DNA of 64,000 bases from Hungatella hathewayi (GTDB lineage: Bacteria; Bacillota; Clostridia; Lachnospirales; Lachnospiraceae), in NCBI GenBank assembly GCA_025149285.1, contig CP102274.1, positions 2,371,501 through 2,435,500 on the forward strand. The letters are read 5' to 3'. Position 1 is the stretch's first letter. The number at the start of each line of letters is the position of its first letter. The position numbers and the translations under genes were made by a program. Positions 25,969 to 36,115 of the stretch are shown one piece after another. Below the pieces are notes generated by a model. It saw only the letters and a program-made list of their open reading frames with translations, made no database searches and was not told where the DNA came from.

Positions 25969-27697
25969 GGAGCCGCGCCTGCGCTTTACTGATGAGGAAC
26001 GGTCTGACCCTGCACTGGAAAAGCCGATCCGTAAAGCGGAGAAAGCTGCGGCCAGAGCAGATAAGGCGCAGGCCAATATCCCAAAGAAAAAGGTCAGGCA
26101 GACGGTCATTGACCCGGATACCGGAAAAAAGACCTCGAAGCTGACCTTTGAGGACAAGAAAAAGCCACCCTCCAAAGTTTCTCAAGGAGTCAGGGAAGCT
26201 CCCGTCCATCTGGTCGCGGGCAAGCTCCACAAAGAGATCCGAGAAACAGAGCAGGACAATGTGGGCGTGGAAAGCGCCCACAAGTCCGAGGAGGTGGTGG
26301 AGACCGGCGCTTATCTGGTGCGGGAGGGCTATCGCAGCCACAAGTTGAAGCCGTACCGCAAAGCAGCACAGGCAGAGCGCCAACTGGAAAAGGCAAATGT
26401 AAATGTTCTGTACCAGAAATCTTTGCAGGAAAATCCCCAGTTTGCCAGCAATCCGCTTTCCCGCTGGCAGCAAAAGCAGACCATCAAAAAGCAGTATGCC
26501 GCCGCCAAACACGGCGGTCAGACTGCCGGAAATACCGCTCAGGCTGCGTCCAAAACCGGAAAAGCCGCAAGGACGGTAAAAGAAAAGGCACAGCAGGCAG
26601 GGGCATTCGTCATGCGCCACAAGAAGGGTTTCCTGATGGCAGGGGTTTTGTTCCTCATTACCTGTATGCTGATGAATACCATGTCCTCCTGCTCCATGAT
26701 GGCGCAGAGCATCGGTTCCGTTCTCTCCGGCACCACCTATCCGTCGGATGACCCGGAAATGCTGGCGGTGGAAGCAGATTATGTAGCCAGAGAAGTCCAG
26801 TTGCAGGAGGAAATCGACAACATTGAAAGCAGTCACCCAGGGTATGACGAGTATCGCTATGACCTTGGTATGATCGGCCATGACCCTCATGAGCTGGCAG
26901 CATTTCTCTCTGCCGTCTTGCAAGGCTACACCCGGCAGAGCGCTCAGGCAGAGCTGGTGCGTGTGTTTGCAGCACAGTATCAGCTGACGCTTACTGAGGA
27001 AGTGGAGATTCGCTACCGCACGGAGACCTCAACCGACCCGGAGACCGGCGAGACCACCTCAGAAGAAGTTCCCTATGAGTATTACATTTTGAATGTGAAA
27101 CTCGCCAGCAAGCCCATTTCCGCTGTGGTGTCGGAACTTCTGACCACGGAGCAGATGAAAATGTATCAGGTTTACCGGCAGACCATGGGCAATAAGCCGC
27201 TGTTGTTTGGCGGCGGCTCCCCTGATACCAGCGGCTCGGAAGATCTGTCCGGTGTGCAGTTCATTAACGGTACCCGCCCCGGCAATCCTCAGCTGGTGGA
27301 ACTGGCCAAGCGTCAGGTGGGCAATGTGGGCGGTTATCCCTACTGGAGCTGGTACGGCTTTGACTCCCGTGTGGAATGGTGCGCCTGCTTCGTATCCTGG
27401 TGCTATAACCAGGCAGGAAAAAGTGAACCGCGCTTTGCAGGCTGTGAGTGGCAGGGCGTTCCGTGGTTCCAGTCTCATGGACAGTGGGGCGCAAGAGGCT
27501 ATAACAATCTGGCTCCCGGTGATGCCATTTTCTTTGACTGGGATTTGGATGGGACAGCAGACCATGTAGGTATCGTGATCGGTACGGATGGCAGCCGTGT
27601 TTATACCGTGGAGGGAAATTCCGGCGATGCCTGCAAGATCAAAAGTTATGACCTGAATTATCAAAGCATTAAGGGCTACGGCCTGATGAACTGGTAA
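25961..27697 (+). CDS. CHAP-domain cell wall hydrolase of the transfer channel (CD1108 type)
   Basis: A 578-residue protein. Residues 1-220 are basic and polar, one membrane span follows (KGFLMAGVLFLITCMLMNTM, about 227-246) and the C-terminal 130 residues are a CHAP amidase/endopeptidase. The catalytic Cys is in VEWCACFVSWCYNQAG and the His in TADHVGIVIG. It is a VirB1-like enzyme that opens peptidoglycan for the channel. The start is TTG 25961, overlapping the previous stop. Confidence 0.9.
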   Translation: MNKEPRLRFTDEERSDPALEKPIRKAEKAAARADKAQANIPKKKVRQTVIDPDTGKKTSKLTFEDKKKPPSKVSQGVREAPVHLVAGKLHKEIRETEQDNVGVESAHKSEEVVETGAYLVREGYRSHKLKPYRKAAQAERQLEKANVNVLYQKSLQENPQFASNPLSRWQQKQTIKKQYAAAKHGGQTAGNTAQAASKTGKAARTVKEKAQQAGAFVMRHKKGFLMAGVLFLITCMLMNTMSSCSMMAQSIGSVLSGTTYPSDDPEMLAVEADYVAREVQLQEEIDNIESSHPGYDEYRYDLGMIGHDPHELAAFLSAVLQGYTRQSAQAELVRVFAAQYQLTLTEEVEIRYRTETSTDPETGETTSEEVPYEYYILNVKLASKPISAVVSELLTTEQMKMYQVYRQTMGNKPLLFGGGSPDTSGSEDLSGVQFINGTRPGNPQLVELAKRQVGNVGGYPYWSWYGFDSRVEWCACFVSWCYNQAGKSEPRFAGCEWQGVPWFQSHGQWGARGYNNLAPGDAIFFDWDLDGTADHVGIVIGTDGSRVYTVEGNSGDACKIKSYDLNYQSIKGYGLMNW

Positions 27698-27726
27698 CAG
27701 AGATTTTTAAGAAGGAGTGATAGACG

Positions 27727-27978
27727 ATGGCAAAGAACAAAATTGAGCGCATTGACCAGGAGATTACAAAGGTCCGTGAGAAGATCGCAGAGTATCAGGA
27801 AAAGCTCAAGGCGCTGGAAGCACAGAAAACCGAGGCAGAAAATCTGGAGATCGTCCAGATGGTGCGCGCCCTGCGTATGACCCCGACCCAGTTGAGCGCC
27901 ATGCTGTCCGGTGGCACAGTTCCCGGAAGTTTGGCTGATGACAATAATGAACAGGAGGAAAACAGCTATGAGGAATAA
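27727..27978 (+). CDS. DUF4315 family small coiled-coil protein
   Basis: An 83-residue protein that is almost entirely a charged coiled coil ([20 protein letters not shown] onward), with a short tail. This is the DUF4315 family, found in this position of Tn1549-like elements. AAGGAGTGATAGACG precedes the ATG. It overlaps the next gene by 11 bases. Function is unknown. Confidence 0.85.
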   Translation: MAKNKIERIDQEITKVREKIAEYQEKLKALEAQKTEAENLEIVQMVRALRMTPTQLSAMLSGGTVPGSLADDNNEQEENSYEE

Positions 27979-28732
27979 ACGATTGCTCCGAACACTTTCC
28001 GCCTTTTGCCTGACAATGGTTGTGGCATTTGGCTTTACGATCCCTGCTTTTGCACAGGGGTCAGAACAGGCTCCGGCGGCACCGGCAGAGGATTCCACCA
28101 ATGACAGCAATGTGATTGTGGAAGAAACAGAACCAGCACCGGCACTTACACCGGAGGGGAATGCGGCACTGGTGGATGATTTTGGAGGCAATAAGCAGCT
28201 TATTACTGTTACCACCAAGGCTGGAAATTACTTTTACATCCTGATTGACAGGGCGAATGAGGATAAAAAGACTGCTGTTCACTTTCTGAATCAGGTGGAT
28301 GAAGCGGATTTGATGGCACTGATGGAAGATGAAAATGTCAAAGAGAAGCCGTCTGCTGTGTGTAGCTGCACGACAAAATGTGAAGCAGGGGCAGTCAATA
28401 CGGCTTGTCCGGTCTGTGCAACTGATAAGAGTAAATGTACGGGCAAAGCACCGGAACCTCCGGCAGAAACACCGGAGCCGGAAAAAGAGAAGCCTGCCGG
28501 ACTGAACCCGGCTGCGATAGTCCTTTTGCTGGCTCTGCTTGGAGGCGGTGGCGTATTTGCCTACTTGAAGCTCGTTAAGAATAAGCCTAAGACCAAGGGC
28601 AATGACAGTCTGGACGATTATGATTATGGCGAGGAAGATTCCGAGGAATGGGAAACCGAGGATGAGGAGTCGGACGAGCCGGACGCTGATGGGGGCAGCA
28701 CAGAAGAAGATGATGAGGACAGTGTGAAATGA
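27968..28732 (+). CDS. DUF4366 family surface protein (CD1107 type)
   Basis: A 254-residue exported protein. It has a signal peptide (residues 1-27, cleavage near AFA-QG), a DUF4366 domain with [20 protein letters not shown], a cysteine cluster [19 protein letters not shown], a Pro/Glu linker, a membrane span ([20 protein letters not shown]) and an acidic cytoplasmic tail. ATG 27968 follows AGGAGG. It probably forms the outer, cell-contacting part of the channel. Confidence 0.88.
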   Translation: MRNKRLLRTLSAFCLTMVVAFGFTIPAFAQGSEQAPAAPAEDSTNDSNVIVEETEPAPALTPEGNAALVDDFGGNKQLITVTTKAGNYFYILIDRANEDKKTAVHFLNQVDEADLMALMEDENVKEKPSAVCSCTTKCEAGAVNTACPVCATDKSKCTGKAPEPPAETPEPEKEKPAGLNPAAIVLLLALLGGGGVFAYLKLVKNKPKTKGNDSLDDYDYGEEDSEEWETEDEESDEPDADGGSTEEDDEDSVK

Positions 28733-28923
28733 CCCGTTTCACAGACAGTCCCTATGAACGCATGATGACACGCAGGCCGGAGGGCGGGAAGGAAATTTCC
28801 CGTCCTCCTTCTTTACCCCACAACCACCCCTGCTATGGTTGCGGGAATTATGGAAGTCCCTGTGTAGGTATCTGCCATCGTGAGATGGAACGATGGCTCG
28901 AAGAAAGGAAACGAAAAAAATGA
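28729..28923 (+). CDS. Small cysteine-containing element protein
   Basis: A 64-residue basic protein with [15 protein letters not shown], four Cys that could bind a metal. The start overlaps the previous stop and the stop overlaps the next start (ATGA at both ends), so it belongs to the same coupled series. No family is recognised. Confidence 0.65.
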   Translation: MTRFTDSPYERMMTRRPEGGKEISRPPSLPHNHPCYGCGNYGSPCVGICHREMERWLEERKRKK

Positions 28924-29612
28924 GTGTTCTGATTATATTTATCAAGCTGATTGCTGTTTTTGACCTGCTGGTAATTGCTGTGTATTTTGGCGGCGACATT
29001 CTTTCTACCATGTTAAACAAACTTCAGAGAAAGCCAAAGCAAGATGACCCCTTTGATTTCTCCTTAGATACCATGACAGTTTCATTGTCCATAGATTCTA
29101 TCCGTCAGCTTTATTCCGGTGACGCGGCAGATTTTGTGGAAGATAAGATTCTGCCAAATGCGGAGAAAACGATGGCTGTTTTGACGGACCAGGAACAGGC
29201 AGCAGCCCGTCTGCTCTTATCTGCCCTGATCGGTTTTCTTGCAGCAGAAGCTCCTATGGATGAACAGAGCTTTCCTATGGTAATGGAACTTCTGAACTGT
29301 ATGGAGGGTGAAAAAGAGGATGGTTGTCAGGATGCAGTAGAAAGTTTGCTTGAAGATGCTGTCCGCAATACCCACCGCCATGAAGAATATTACAGCAATT
29401 ATCAACGCTACCAGCTGATGCAGGTGGATAAAACTCGTGTCATTTTGGCTTGCCGCATCATCATCAATGACCTGCTGGGGAAACTGTACCGCTATGACTA
29501 CCGGTTTGGTTATAACCTGCTTCTGGATGAGGAAAACAGCATTGAGAAAAAACTGCACACGCCTGTGCGGGAAGAATGGGAGGTTGAAGAATATGAAGCT
29601 GGTGATTGCTGA
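28920..29612 (+). CDS. Conserved element protein with N-terminal membrane anchor
   Basis: A 230-residue protein. An N-terminal hydrophobic span (LIIFIKLIAVFDLLVIAVYF) is followed by a soluble helical domain and an acidic end. I prefer ATG 28920, which overlaps the previous stop. ATG 28893 would add nine residues. It overlaps the topoisomerase start by 20 bases. Function is not recognised. Confidence 0.65.
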   Translation: MSVLIIFIKLIAVFDLLVIAVYFGGDILSTMLNKLQRKPKQDDPFDFSLDTMTVSLSIDSIRQLYSGDAADFVEDKILPNAEKTMAVLTDQEQAAARLLLSALIGFLAAEAPMDEQSFPMVMELLNCMEGEKEDGCQDAVESLLEDAVRNTHRHEEYYSNYQRYQLMQVDKTRVILACRIIINDLLGKLYRYDYRFGYNLLLDEENSIEKKLHTPVREEWEVEEYEAGDC

Positions 29613-31692
29613 AAAACCATCAGTTGCCCAGAGTTTGGCGGCGGTGATCGGTGCAACTGCCCGTAAGGACGGGTATCTGGAGGGCAACGGCTGGCGTGTC
29701 AGCTGGTGTGTGGGCCATCTGGCCGGTCTTGCGGACGCAGACAGCTATGACCCCAAGTACGCCAAGTGGCGATATGATGACCTGCCTATTCTGCCGGAGC
29801 ATTGGCAGATGGTGGTGGGAAAGGATAAGAAAAAGCAGTTTGATATTCTCAAAAAGCTGATGAACGCCCCGGATGTGACGGAGGTAGTAAATGCCTGCGA
29901 TGCCGGACGCGAGGGCGAGCTGATCTTCCGCAGCGTCTACGAGCTGGCAGGCTGCCAAAAGCCCATGAAACGCCTCTGGATTTCTTCGATGGAGGACTCC
30001 GCCATAAGGGAAGGCTTTGCAAACCTGCGCCCCGGTGCGGACTATGACGGGCTTCGGGATGCTGCTCTTTGCCGCGCTAAGGCCGACTGGCTGGTGGGGA
30101 TCAATGCCACAAGGCTGTTTTCCGTGCTGTACCACCGCACCCTCAACATCGGGCGCGTGATGTCCCCAACCCTGGCGCTCATTGTCCAGCGAGAAGCTGA
30201 GATCGACACCTTTAAGCCAGTTCCCTTTTATACCGTGGCGCTGGAGCTGCCCGGTCTTACCGTATCCGGGGAGCGCATGGCGGATAAGGCTGCTGCCGAG
30301 CAGCTGAAAGAAGCCTGTCAGGGTGCAGCTGCCACAATCAAAAAGGTGGAGTGCAAGGAAAAGTCCGAAAAGCCGCCTGCCCTTTATGACCTGACTACTC
30401 TGCAAAGAGATGCCAACCGCCTGCTTGGATTTACAGCCCAGCAGACCCTGGACTATCTGCAAAGCCTGTATGAAAAGAAGCTTTGCACCTATCCCCGTAC
30501 TGACAACCGCTATCTGACCGGCGATATGGTAGACAGCCTGCCAGTGCTGGTGAATCTGGTTGCCAATGCTATGCCGTTTCGCAAAGGGATCGCCATTACC
30601 TGTGATCCGCAGACGGTCATCAACGATAAGAAAGTAACCGACCACCACGCAGTAATCCCTACCAGAAATCTCAAGGATGCAGACCTTTCTGCCCTTCCTG
30701 CGGGAGAAAAAGCAGTGCTGGAGCTGGTGGCCCTGCGTCTGCTGTGCGCCGTAGCCCAGCCCCATATCTATTCGGAAACCGTTGTGATTGCAGCGTGTGC
30801 CGGTGGGGAGTTTACCGCCAAAGGAAAAACGGTGAAGCATCCCGGATGGAAAGCACTGGAGGACGCTTACCGTGCCAAAATGAAGGATGCAGAGCCGAAA
30901 AAAGATGGCGCAGAGAAAGCCCTGCCGGAGCTGACCGAAGGACAGACCCTTTCGGTTGCTGCTGCAATCGTCAAAGAAGGCAAAAGCAGTCCGCCCCAGC
31001 ACTTTACGGAGGACACCCTATTGTCCGCGATGGAGACTGCCGGAAAAGAGGATATGCCGGAGGATGCCGAGCGAAAAGGTCTGGGGACACCGGCAACCCG
31101 TGCCGGTATTTTGGAAAAGCTGGTATCTGCCGGTTTTCTGGAACGAAAAAAGAGTAGGAAAACGGTGCAGCTTCTCCCTTCCCACGATGCAGTTTCCCTT
31201 ATCACCGTTCTGCCGGAACAGCTGCAATCACCGCTTTTGACTGCCGAGTGGGAGTACCGCCTGGGCGAGATCGAGCGCGGGCAGCTTGCCCCGGAGGAGT
31301 TTCTGGATGGGATCAGCACCATGCTGAAAGATCTGGTGGGGACTTATCAGGTCATCAAGGGAACCGAGTACCTGTTCTCCCCGCCCCGTGATGTGGTAGG
31401 CAAATGCCCTCGCTGCGGCGGTGAAGTTGCAGAACTGCAAAAAGGCTTCTTCTGTCAGAATGATTCTTGCAAATTTGCAATCTGGAAAAATAACAAATGG
31501 TGGGCTGCCAAGAAAAAACAGCCGACCAAGGCTGTGGTGTCTGCACTGCTGAAAGATGGCCGTGTCCGTGTAACGGGCCTATATTCTGAGAAAACTGGCA
31601 AGACCTACGATGCCACTGTGGTTTTGGAGGACGATGGACAGTACGCCAACTTTAAGCTGGAATTTGACCAGCGGAAAGGAGGCAGCCGATGA
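29593..31692 (+). CDS. topB: DNA topoisomerase III (type IA)
   Basis: A 699-residue type IA topoisomerase. The Toprim domain starts LVIAEKPSVAQS and includes NACDAGREGELIFR. The catalytic Tyr is in LCTYPRTDNRYL near residue 298. The C-terminus carries a zinc-ribbon CPRCGG...CQNDSC (about 604-625). Topoisomerases of this kind are regular members of Tn1549-like elements and probably resolve strands during transfer or replication. GGGAGG lies a few bases before ATG 29593. Confidence 0.95.
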   Translation: MKLVIAEKPSVAQSLAAVIGATARKDGYLEGNGWRVSWCVGHLAGLADADSYDPKYAKWRYDDLPILPEHWQMVVGKDKKKQFDILKKLMNAPDVTEVVNACDAGREGELIFRSVYELAGCQKPMKRLWISSMEDSAIREGFANLRPGADYDGLRDAALCRAKADWLVGINATRLFSVLYHRTLNIGRVMSPTLALIVQREAEIDTFKPVPFYTVALELPGLTVSGERMADKAAAEQLKEACQGAAATIKKVECKEKSEKPPALYDLTTLQRDANRLLGFTAQQTLDYLQSLYEKKLCTYPRTDNRYLTGDMVDSLPVLVNLVANAMPFRKGIAITCDPQTVINDKKVTDHHAVIPTRNLKDADLSALPAGEKAVLELVALRLLCAVAQPHIYSETVVIAACAGGEFTAKGKTVKHPGWKALEDAYRAKMKDAEPKKDGAEKALPELTEGQTLSVAAAIVKEGKSSPPQHFTEDTLLSAMETAGKEDMPEDAERKGLGTPATRAGILEKLVSAGFLERKKSRKTVQLLPSHDAVSLITVLPEQLQSPLLTAEWEYRLGEIERGQLAPEEFLDGISTMLKDLVGTYQVIKGTEYLFSPPRDVVGKCPRCGGEVAELQKGFFCQNDSCKFAIWKNNKWWAAKKKQPTKAVVSALLKDGRVRVTGLYSEKTGKTYDATVVLEDDGQYANFKLEFDQRKGGSR

Positions 31693-31967
31693 AGCTCTCT
31701 TTAGTGGAACGGGAAACCATTTTCCTCTATAACCAGGCAGAACCAATGGCTGAGGTCTACACCCACGATCCCCGTCTGATGGAGAAGCTGGAACTGCTGG
31801 CAAAAAAGCACCCCGACCAGATCACCCGAAAGGACGCCCATAACTTTACCGTCCCCAAGCGGTGTGTATCAGTCAGGGAGCCATACAGCGCAGAACGCCG
31901 CAAAGCTGCCAGTGAGCGTGCGAAAGCTGCCGGATACCAGCCCCCTGTGAGAAAGTCCAGCAGTTAA
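31689..31967 (+). CDS. Small basic element protein
   Basis: A 92-residue soluble protein whose start overlaps the stop of topB (ATGA). The middle has a helical segment LMEKLELLAKKHPDQ and the end is basic with AERRKAASERAKAAGYQPP. It is conserved between topB and the primase-like gene in related elements. No function is known. Confidence 0.7.
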   Translation: MKLSLVERETIFLYNQAEPMAEVYTHDPRLMEKLELLAKKHPDQITRKDAHNFTVPKRCVSVREPYSAERRKAASERAKAAGYQPPVRKSSS

Positions 31968-31973
31968 AGGCAC

Positions 31974-34900
31974 ATGGCAGAGAATGTATTTGAAGCAGTC
32001 AAGCAGTCTGTCAGCACCAGAGAAGCAGCAGAGTTTTATGGGATCGAGGTCAAACGAAATGGTATGGCCTGCTGTCCCTTTCACGATGATAAGAACCCCA
32101 GCATGAAGGTAGACCAGCGGTTCCACTGCTTTGGCTGCGGTGCAGATGGGGATGTGATCGACTTTACCGCAAAGCTCTTTGACCTCTCCTCAAAAGAAGC
32201 GGCGGAGAAACTGGCACAGGACTTTGGCCTGATCTATGACAGTCAGGCTCCTCCCCGCAGGAAGTATGTCCGGCAGAAAACCGAGGCACAAAAGTTTCGG
32301 GAGGACCGGCAGCGGTGTTATCGCGTACTGTCCGATTACTACTATCTGCTGAAAAAATGGGAGATCGACAATTCTCCCCGGACACCAGAGGAAGAACCGC
32401 ACCCCCGTTTTGTGGAAGCAATCCAGAAGAAAACCTATGTAGAGTACCTGCTGGACCTTTTTCTTTATGAAAGTGAAGAAGAACAAAAGGCATGGATTGC
32501 AGACCACACAGCAGAAATCACACACTTGGAAAGGAGATTGAAAATCATGGCTGAGAACAAACCCACCAACCGAGAGCGGCTAAGGGAAATCACGGATGGC
32601 ATCGAGCAGGGTATCAAGGAATTGTTCGAGAGCGAAAAGTATATGCGCTATCTGTCCGTTATGTCCCGCTTCCACCGCTATTCGGTAAACAACACCATGC
32701 TCATCTATATGCAGAAGCCGGACGCCACTTTGGTAGCCGGATACAATAAGTGGAAAGACCAGTTTGAGCGTCATGTAAAAAAGGGTGAGCATGGTATTAC
32801 CATCATCGCCCCTACACCGTATAAGAAGAAAATCGAGGAGCAGAAACTGGACCCGGATACCAAGGCTCCGATTCTGGATAAAGACGGAAAGATTGTTACA
32901 GAGGAAAAAGAAATCGAGATCCCCATGTTCCGTCCGGTCAAGGTATTTGATGTGAGCCAGACCGATGGGAAACCTTTGCCGGAGCTTGCTTCCTCCCTTT
33001 CCGGCAATGTGCCAAATTATGAGGCATTCATGGAGGCTCTGCGCCGCAGTGCGCCGGTGCCGATCACTTTTGAAGCAATGGCCGCCGATACGGACGGCTA
33101 TTTTTCTGCCGATCATCAGAAAATCGCCATTCGTCAGGGCATGAGTGAGGTGCAGACGGTTTCGGCCACAGTCCACGAGATTGCCCACAGCAAGCTCCAT
33201 GACCCTAAAAAATATGAAATGCTACCGTCATGGAAGGTTGTGCTGGAAAGCGAAGGTGGAACCAAGCATGATTTCAAGCTGGATTTTGCCACAGAAAGAG
33301 AAGCTGAACAGTTTGCTTCTGATATGGATTGGCGCTATGTGGACGAAAATCAGTTTGAATGGCGTCTTGCAGTTGAGGAAGATCCAACCGCAGAAAAACA
33401 GGCAATCAAAAATCGCCACACGGAGGAAGTGGAGGCTGAAAGCATCTCCTATGCGGTCTGCAAGTATTTTGGCATTGAGACCGGAGAAAACAGCTTCGGC
33501 TATATTGCAAGCTGGAGTCAGGGCAAGGAACTGAAAGAGCTGAGAGCCAGTTTGGAGACCATCAATAAGACCTCCGGCACTTTGATCTGTGACATTGAGC
33601 GCCACTATAAGGAAATCTGCAAAGAGCGTGGAATTGACCCCAATACAAAAGCAGAGCCGGAAACCGCCCCGATAGAGCAGCCGACCGGCAATCTAACCTA
33701 CTATGTAGCAGAGTGCATGGAGTTTCCAAACCTCGGAGAATACCACGATAACCTGTCTTTGGAGGAAGCTGTCCGCATTTATCAGGAGATTCCGGCAGAG
33801 CGAATGAACGGGATCAAAGGAATTGGTTTTGAGCTGAAAGACGGAAGCGACTATGAAGGACCTTTTCCGATTTTGACCGGGCAGACCATTGACCTGGACA
33901 CTATTCAGGCAATCGACTATTACCGTGACAATCCGCTGGTACAGAAAGCAGTAAAGGAACTGGCTGCGGCCATGCAGGAAATGGAGGCGCTGGGGGCAGA
34001 CGCCAACCAGCAGGAGGCTTTGTTTCTGATCGACGATGCCACCTATCTTCATATCCAGCCCTGTGACAGCGGCTGGGACTACACCCTTTACGATGCCGCG
34101 TCCATGAAAGAGCTGGATGGCGGTCAGCTGGATATGCCGGAGCTTTCCCGCATGAAGGCAGTTCTCCAGATTTGTGATGACAACGATCTGGACAGAGACT
34201 CTGTAAAATACGCACCGTTGTCCATGATCGAGACTTTGCAGGAAGCTGCCTACCAGCAGATGCAGGCAGAGGCCAGTCAGATGACTGCTTCTTCCCAGCT
34301 GCCGGAGGCACAGGAGCAGGCGCTGGATGAATACCCAACGCCGGATGAGCAGGTCTCCACACCGGATATGCAGAAATACGGTTACTCTTATGACGGGATG
34401 CTCCCTGTTACAAGAGAACGGGCGCTGGAACTGGATGCCGCTGGTTTGACTGTCTATGTGCTGCATGAGGACAATACGGAGAGCATGGTGTTTGACCCAC
34501 AGGAGATCATGGATCATGGCGGTCTTTTCGGCGTAGACCGCGAGGAATGGGAGAAAAGCCCTCAGTTCCACGAAAAGGTCATGGAGCGTCAGGAACATCA
34601 GCAGGAACGAGAACAGGCATTTCTCTCCCAGAACAGAAACTGCTTTGCCATCTACCAGGTGAGCCGTGACGATCCGCAGAATGTGCGCTTTATGAATCTG
34701 GACTGGTTAGAGTCCCATGATGTTTCCGTAGACCGCAGCAATTATGACCTCATCTACACCGCTCCGCTGAGTGAGTCTGGCACTGTGCCGGAGCAGCTGG
34801 AAAAACTCTATCAGCAATTCAATCTGGAAAAACCCGTAGACTTTCACAGTCCCTCCATGAGCGTCAGCGACATCGTTGCGATCAAACAGGACAGTAAGGT

Positions 34901-35225
34901 ATCCTGTCATTACTGCGACAGCGTTGGTTTTACCCAGATCCCCGGATTCCTGCCGGAAAATCCGCTGAAAAATGCAGAGATGGCCGTAGAGGACGATTAC
35001 GGCATGATCGACGGCATCATCAACAATGGCACAAAAGAGCCTACGGTGGCAGAGCTGGAACAGCAGGCCCGAAGCGGTCAGCCCATTTCCCTGATGGATC
35101 TGGCAGCCGCCACCCATCGGGAGGAACGGGAAAAGAAGAAATCCGTTGTGAACCAGCTGAAAAGCCAGCCCAAAGCAGAACACAAAAAGACAGCGCAAAA
35201 AAAGAGCGCAGAAAGGGAGATTTGA
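31974..35225 (+). CDS. CHC2 zinc finger - ArdC-like - YodL/DUF4316 multidomain protein
   Basis: A 1083-residue protein. Residues about 30-75 are a primase-type CHC2 zinc finger (CCPFHDDKNPSMKV, FHCFGCGADGDVIDF). From residue 192 comes an ArdC-like module (MLIYMQKPDATLVAGYNKW) with a zincin motif HEIAHSKLHD (near 404). Next is a YodL-like domain (YVAECMEFPNLGEYHDN), then a DUF4316-like end (NCFAIYQVSRDDPQNVRFMN). A second start at 32547 with AAGGAGATTG sits exactly at the junction, so a shorter 892-residue form may also be made. The roles are probably priming and anti-restriction in the recipient. Confidence 0.85.
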   Translation: MAENVFEAVKQSVSTREAAEFYGIEVKRNGMACCPFHDDKNPSMKVDQRFHCFGCGADGDVIDFTAKLFDLSSKEAAEKLAQDFGLIYDSQAPPRRKYVRQKTEAQKFREDRQRCYRVLSDYYYLLKKWEIDNSPRTPEEEPHPRFVEAIQKKTYVEYLLDLFLYESEEEQKAWIADHTAEITHLERRLKIMAENKPTNRERLREITDGIEQGIKELFESEKYMRYLSVMSRFHRYSVNNTMLIYMQKPDATLVAGYNKWKDQFERHVKKGEHGITIIAPTPYKKKIEEQKLDPDTKAPILDKDGKIVTEEKEIEIPMFRPVKVFDVSQTDGKPLPELASSLSGNVPNYEAFMEALRRSAPVPITFEAMAADTDGYFSADHQKIAIRQGMSEVQTVSATVHEIAHSKLHDPKKYEMLPSWKVVLESEGGTKHDFKLDFATEREAEQFASDMDWRYVDENQFEWRLAVEEDPTAEKQAIKNRHTEEVEAESISYAVCKYFGIETGENSFGYIASWSQGKELKELRASLETINKTSGTLICDIERHYKEICKERGIDPNTKAEPETAPIEQPTGNLTYYVAECMEFPNLGEYHDNLSLEEAVRIYQEIPAERMNGIKGIGFELKDGSDYEGPFPILTGQTIDLDTIQAIDYYRDNPLVQKAVKELAAAMQEMEALGADANQQEALFLIDDATYLHIQPCDSGWDYTLYDAASMKELDGGQLDMPELSRMKAVLQICDDNDLDRDSVKYAPLSMIETLQEAAYQQMQAEASQMTASSQLPEAQEQALDEYPTPDEQVSTPDMQKYGYSYDGMLPVTRERALELDAAGLTVYVLHEDNTESMVFDPQEIMDHGGLFGVDREEWEKSPQFHEKVMERQEHQQEREQAFLSQNRNCFAIYQVSRDDPQNVRFMNLDWLESHDVSVDRSNYDLIYTAPLSESGTVPEQLEKLYQQFNLEKPVDFHSPSMSVSDIVAIKQDSKVSCHYCDSVGFTQIPGFLPENPLKNAEMAVEDDYGMIDGIINNGTKEPTVAELEQQARSGQPISLMDLAAATHREEREKKKSVVNQLKSQPKAEHKKTAQKKSAEREI
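32531..32549 (+). promoter_or_regulatory. Internal ribosome binding site and start codon
   Basis: AAGGAGATTG followed by ATG 32547, in frame with the surrounding gene at codon 192, at the boundary between the CHC2 part and the ArdC-like part. It looks like the start of a once separate gene. Confidence 0.6.
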
Positions 35226-35226
35226 T

Positions 35227-35442
35227 ATGGGAAACTTTACTTTTGAGGAAATGAACCTGATGTGCATTTACAATACCGGCAGCCGCACCGGGCTGATTGA
35301 CAGCCTGCATGAAATGCGTGGCGAGCTTTCGCCGGAGGAAACGGAACTGAGAGAGCTGACCGACAGCGCCCTTACGAAGCTTTGTGCGATGACCGATGAG
35401 GACTTTGCCGAGTTGGAGCTGTACCCGGATTTTGAACAGTAA
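35227..35442 (+). CDS. Transposon-transfer assisting protein (TTRAP family)
   Basis: A 71-residue acidic protein with the TTRAP pattern: TFEEMNLMCIYNTGSRTGLI, then an all-helical end with LTDSALTKLCAMTDEDFAEL. It follows the previous gene by one base. The family is known from conjugative transposons of Firmicutes. Its mechanism is not established. Confidence 0.85.
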   Translation: MGNFTFEEMNLMCIYNTGSRTGLIDSLHEMRGELSPEETELRELTDSALTKLCAMTDEDFAELELYPDFEQ

Positions 35443-35465
35443 ATTTATCGTACCAAGATGACATA

Positions 35466-35510
35466 GTGAGAGAAATTGTCCGAAGAAAAGGCGGTTTCTC
35501 TCACATTTTT
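35466..35510 (+). terminator. Rho-independent terminator after the TTRAP gene
   Basis: GTGAGAGAAA and TTTCTCTCAC form a perfect 10-bp stem followed by ATTTTT. It ends the long conjugation operon and marks the start of an AT-rich insertion that carries the next two genes. Confidence 0.82.
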
Positions 35511-35590
35511 ACAAAAGCCCACTATACTTAGAGAGATGGATGAAGTATAATGTAAGCAATAAATATGAATTTATTTAGAGGTGTTAGACA

Positions 35591-35953
35591 ATGAAATTAA
35601 AGAACATTTTAATTGTTGTTAAAGATATTGAGAAATCAAAACAATTTTACAATGATCTGTTCGGTCTTGATTTGGTACTTGACAATGACGGTAACATGAT
35701 TTTAACGGAAGGACTTGTGCTTCAAGACGAAAAAATTTGGAAAAAGTTTTTAGGAAAGGATATTATCCCTAAAAGTAATTCTTGTGAATTATATTTTGAA
35801 GAACAAGATATAGAAGCATTCGTTGAAAAGCTGGAACGGTCTTATCCCTCAATTCAATATGTTAATAAACTTATGACACATAGTTGGGGACAAAAAGTAA
35901 TTCGTTTTTATGATTTGGACGGTAATTTGATTGAAGTAGGAACACCGATGTAA
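35591..35953 (+). CDS. VOC (glyoxalase/bleomycin resistance) family protein
   Basis: A 120-residue VOC-fold protein (NILIVVKDIEKSKQFYNDLF, KVIRFYDLDGNLIEVGTPM). It could be a small resistance or detoxification enzyme. The first metal ligand position, usually His near residue 5, is not His, so metal use is doubtful. GAGGTG precedes the ATG and TATAAT at 35546 may be its -10. The gene is far more AT-rich than the flanking conjugation genes, a sign of separate acquisition. Confidence 0.85.
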   Translation: MKLKNILIVVKDIEKSKQFYNDLFGLDLVLDNDGNMILTEGLVLQDEKIWKKFLGKDIIPKSNSCELYFEEQDIEAFVEKLERSYPSIQYVNKLMTHSWGQKVIRFYDLDGNLIEVGTPM

Positions 35954-36115
35954 CACCATAAATTTCAGTTTGTATGTGCATTGACGATTATCTTGAATTT
36001 AGGAGATGTTTAGTGAAAACAGTTTGACTTCACAAATATTTTACTTTCTCTTGATAGTTATTTTTGCTCTGCTATGTTATAATGGTGCAAACAAACTATG
36101 TGAGGTAATATGCTT

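Noticed and set aside
29620-31002. 460-codon - strand frame opposite topB
   Set aside because: topB is clear in all motifs. The opposite frame encodes no known fold and is a codon-bias shadow.
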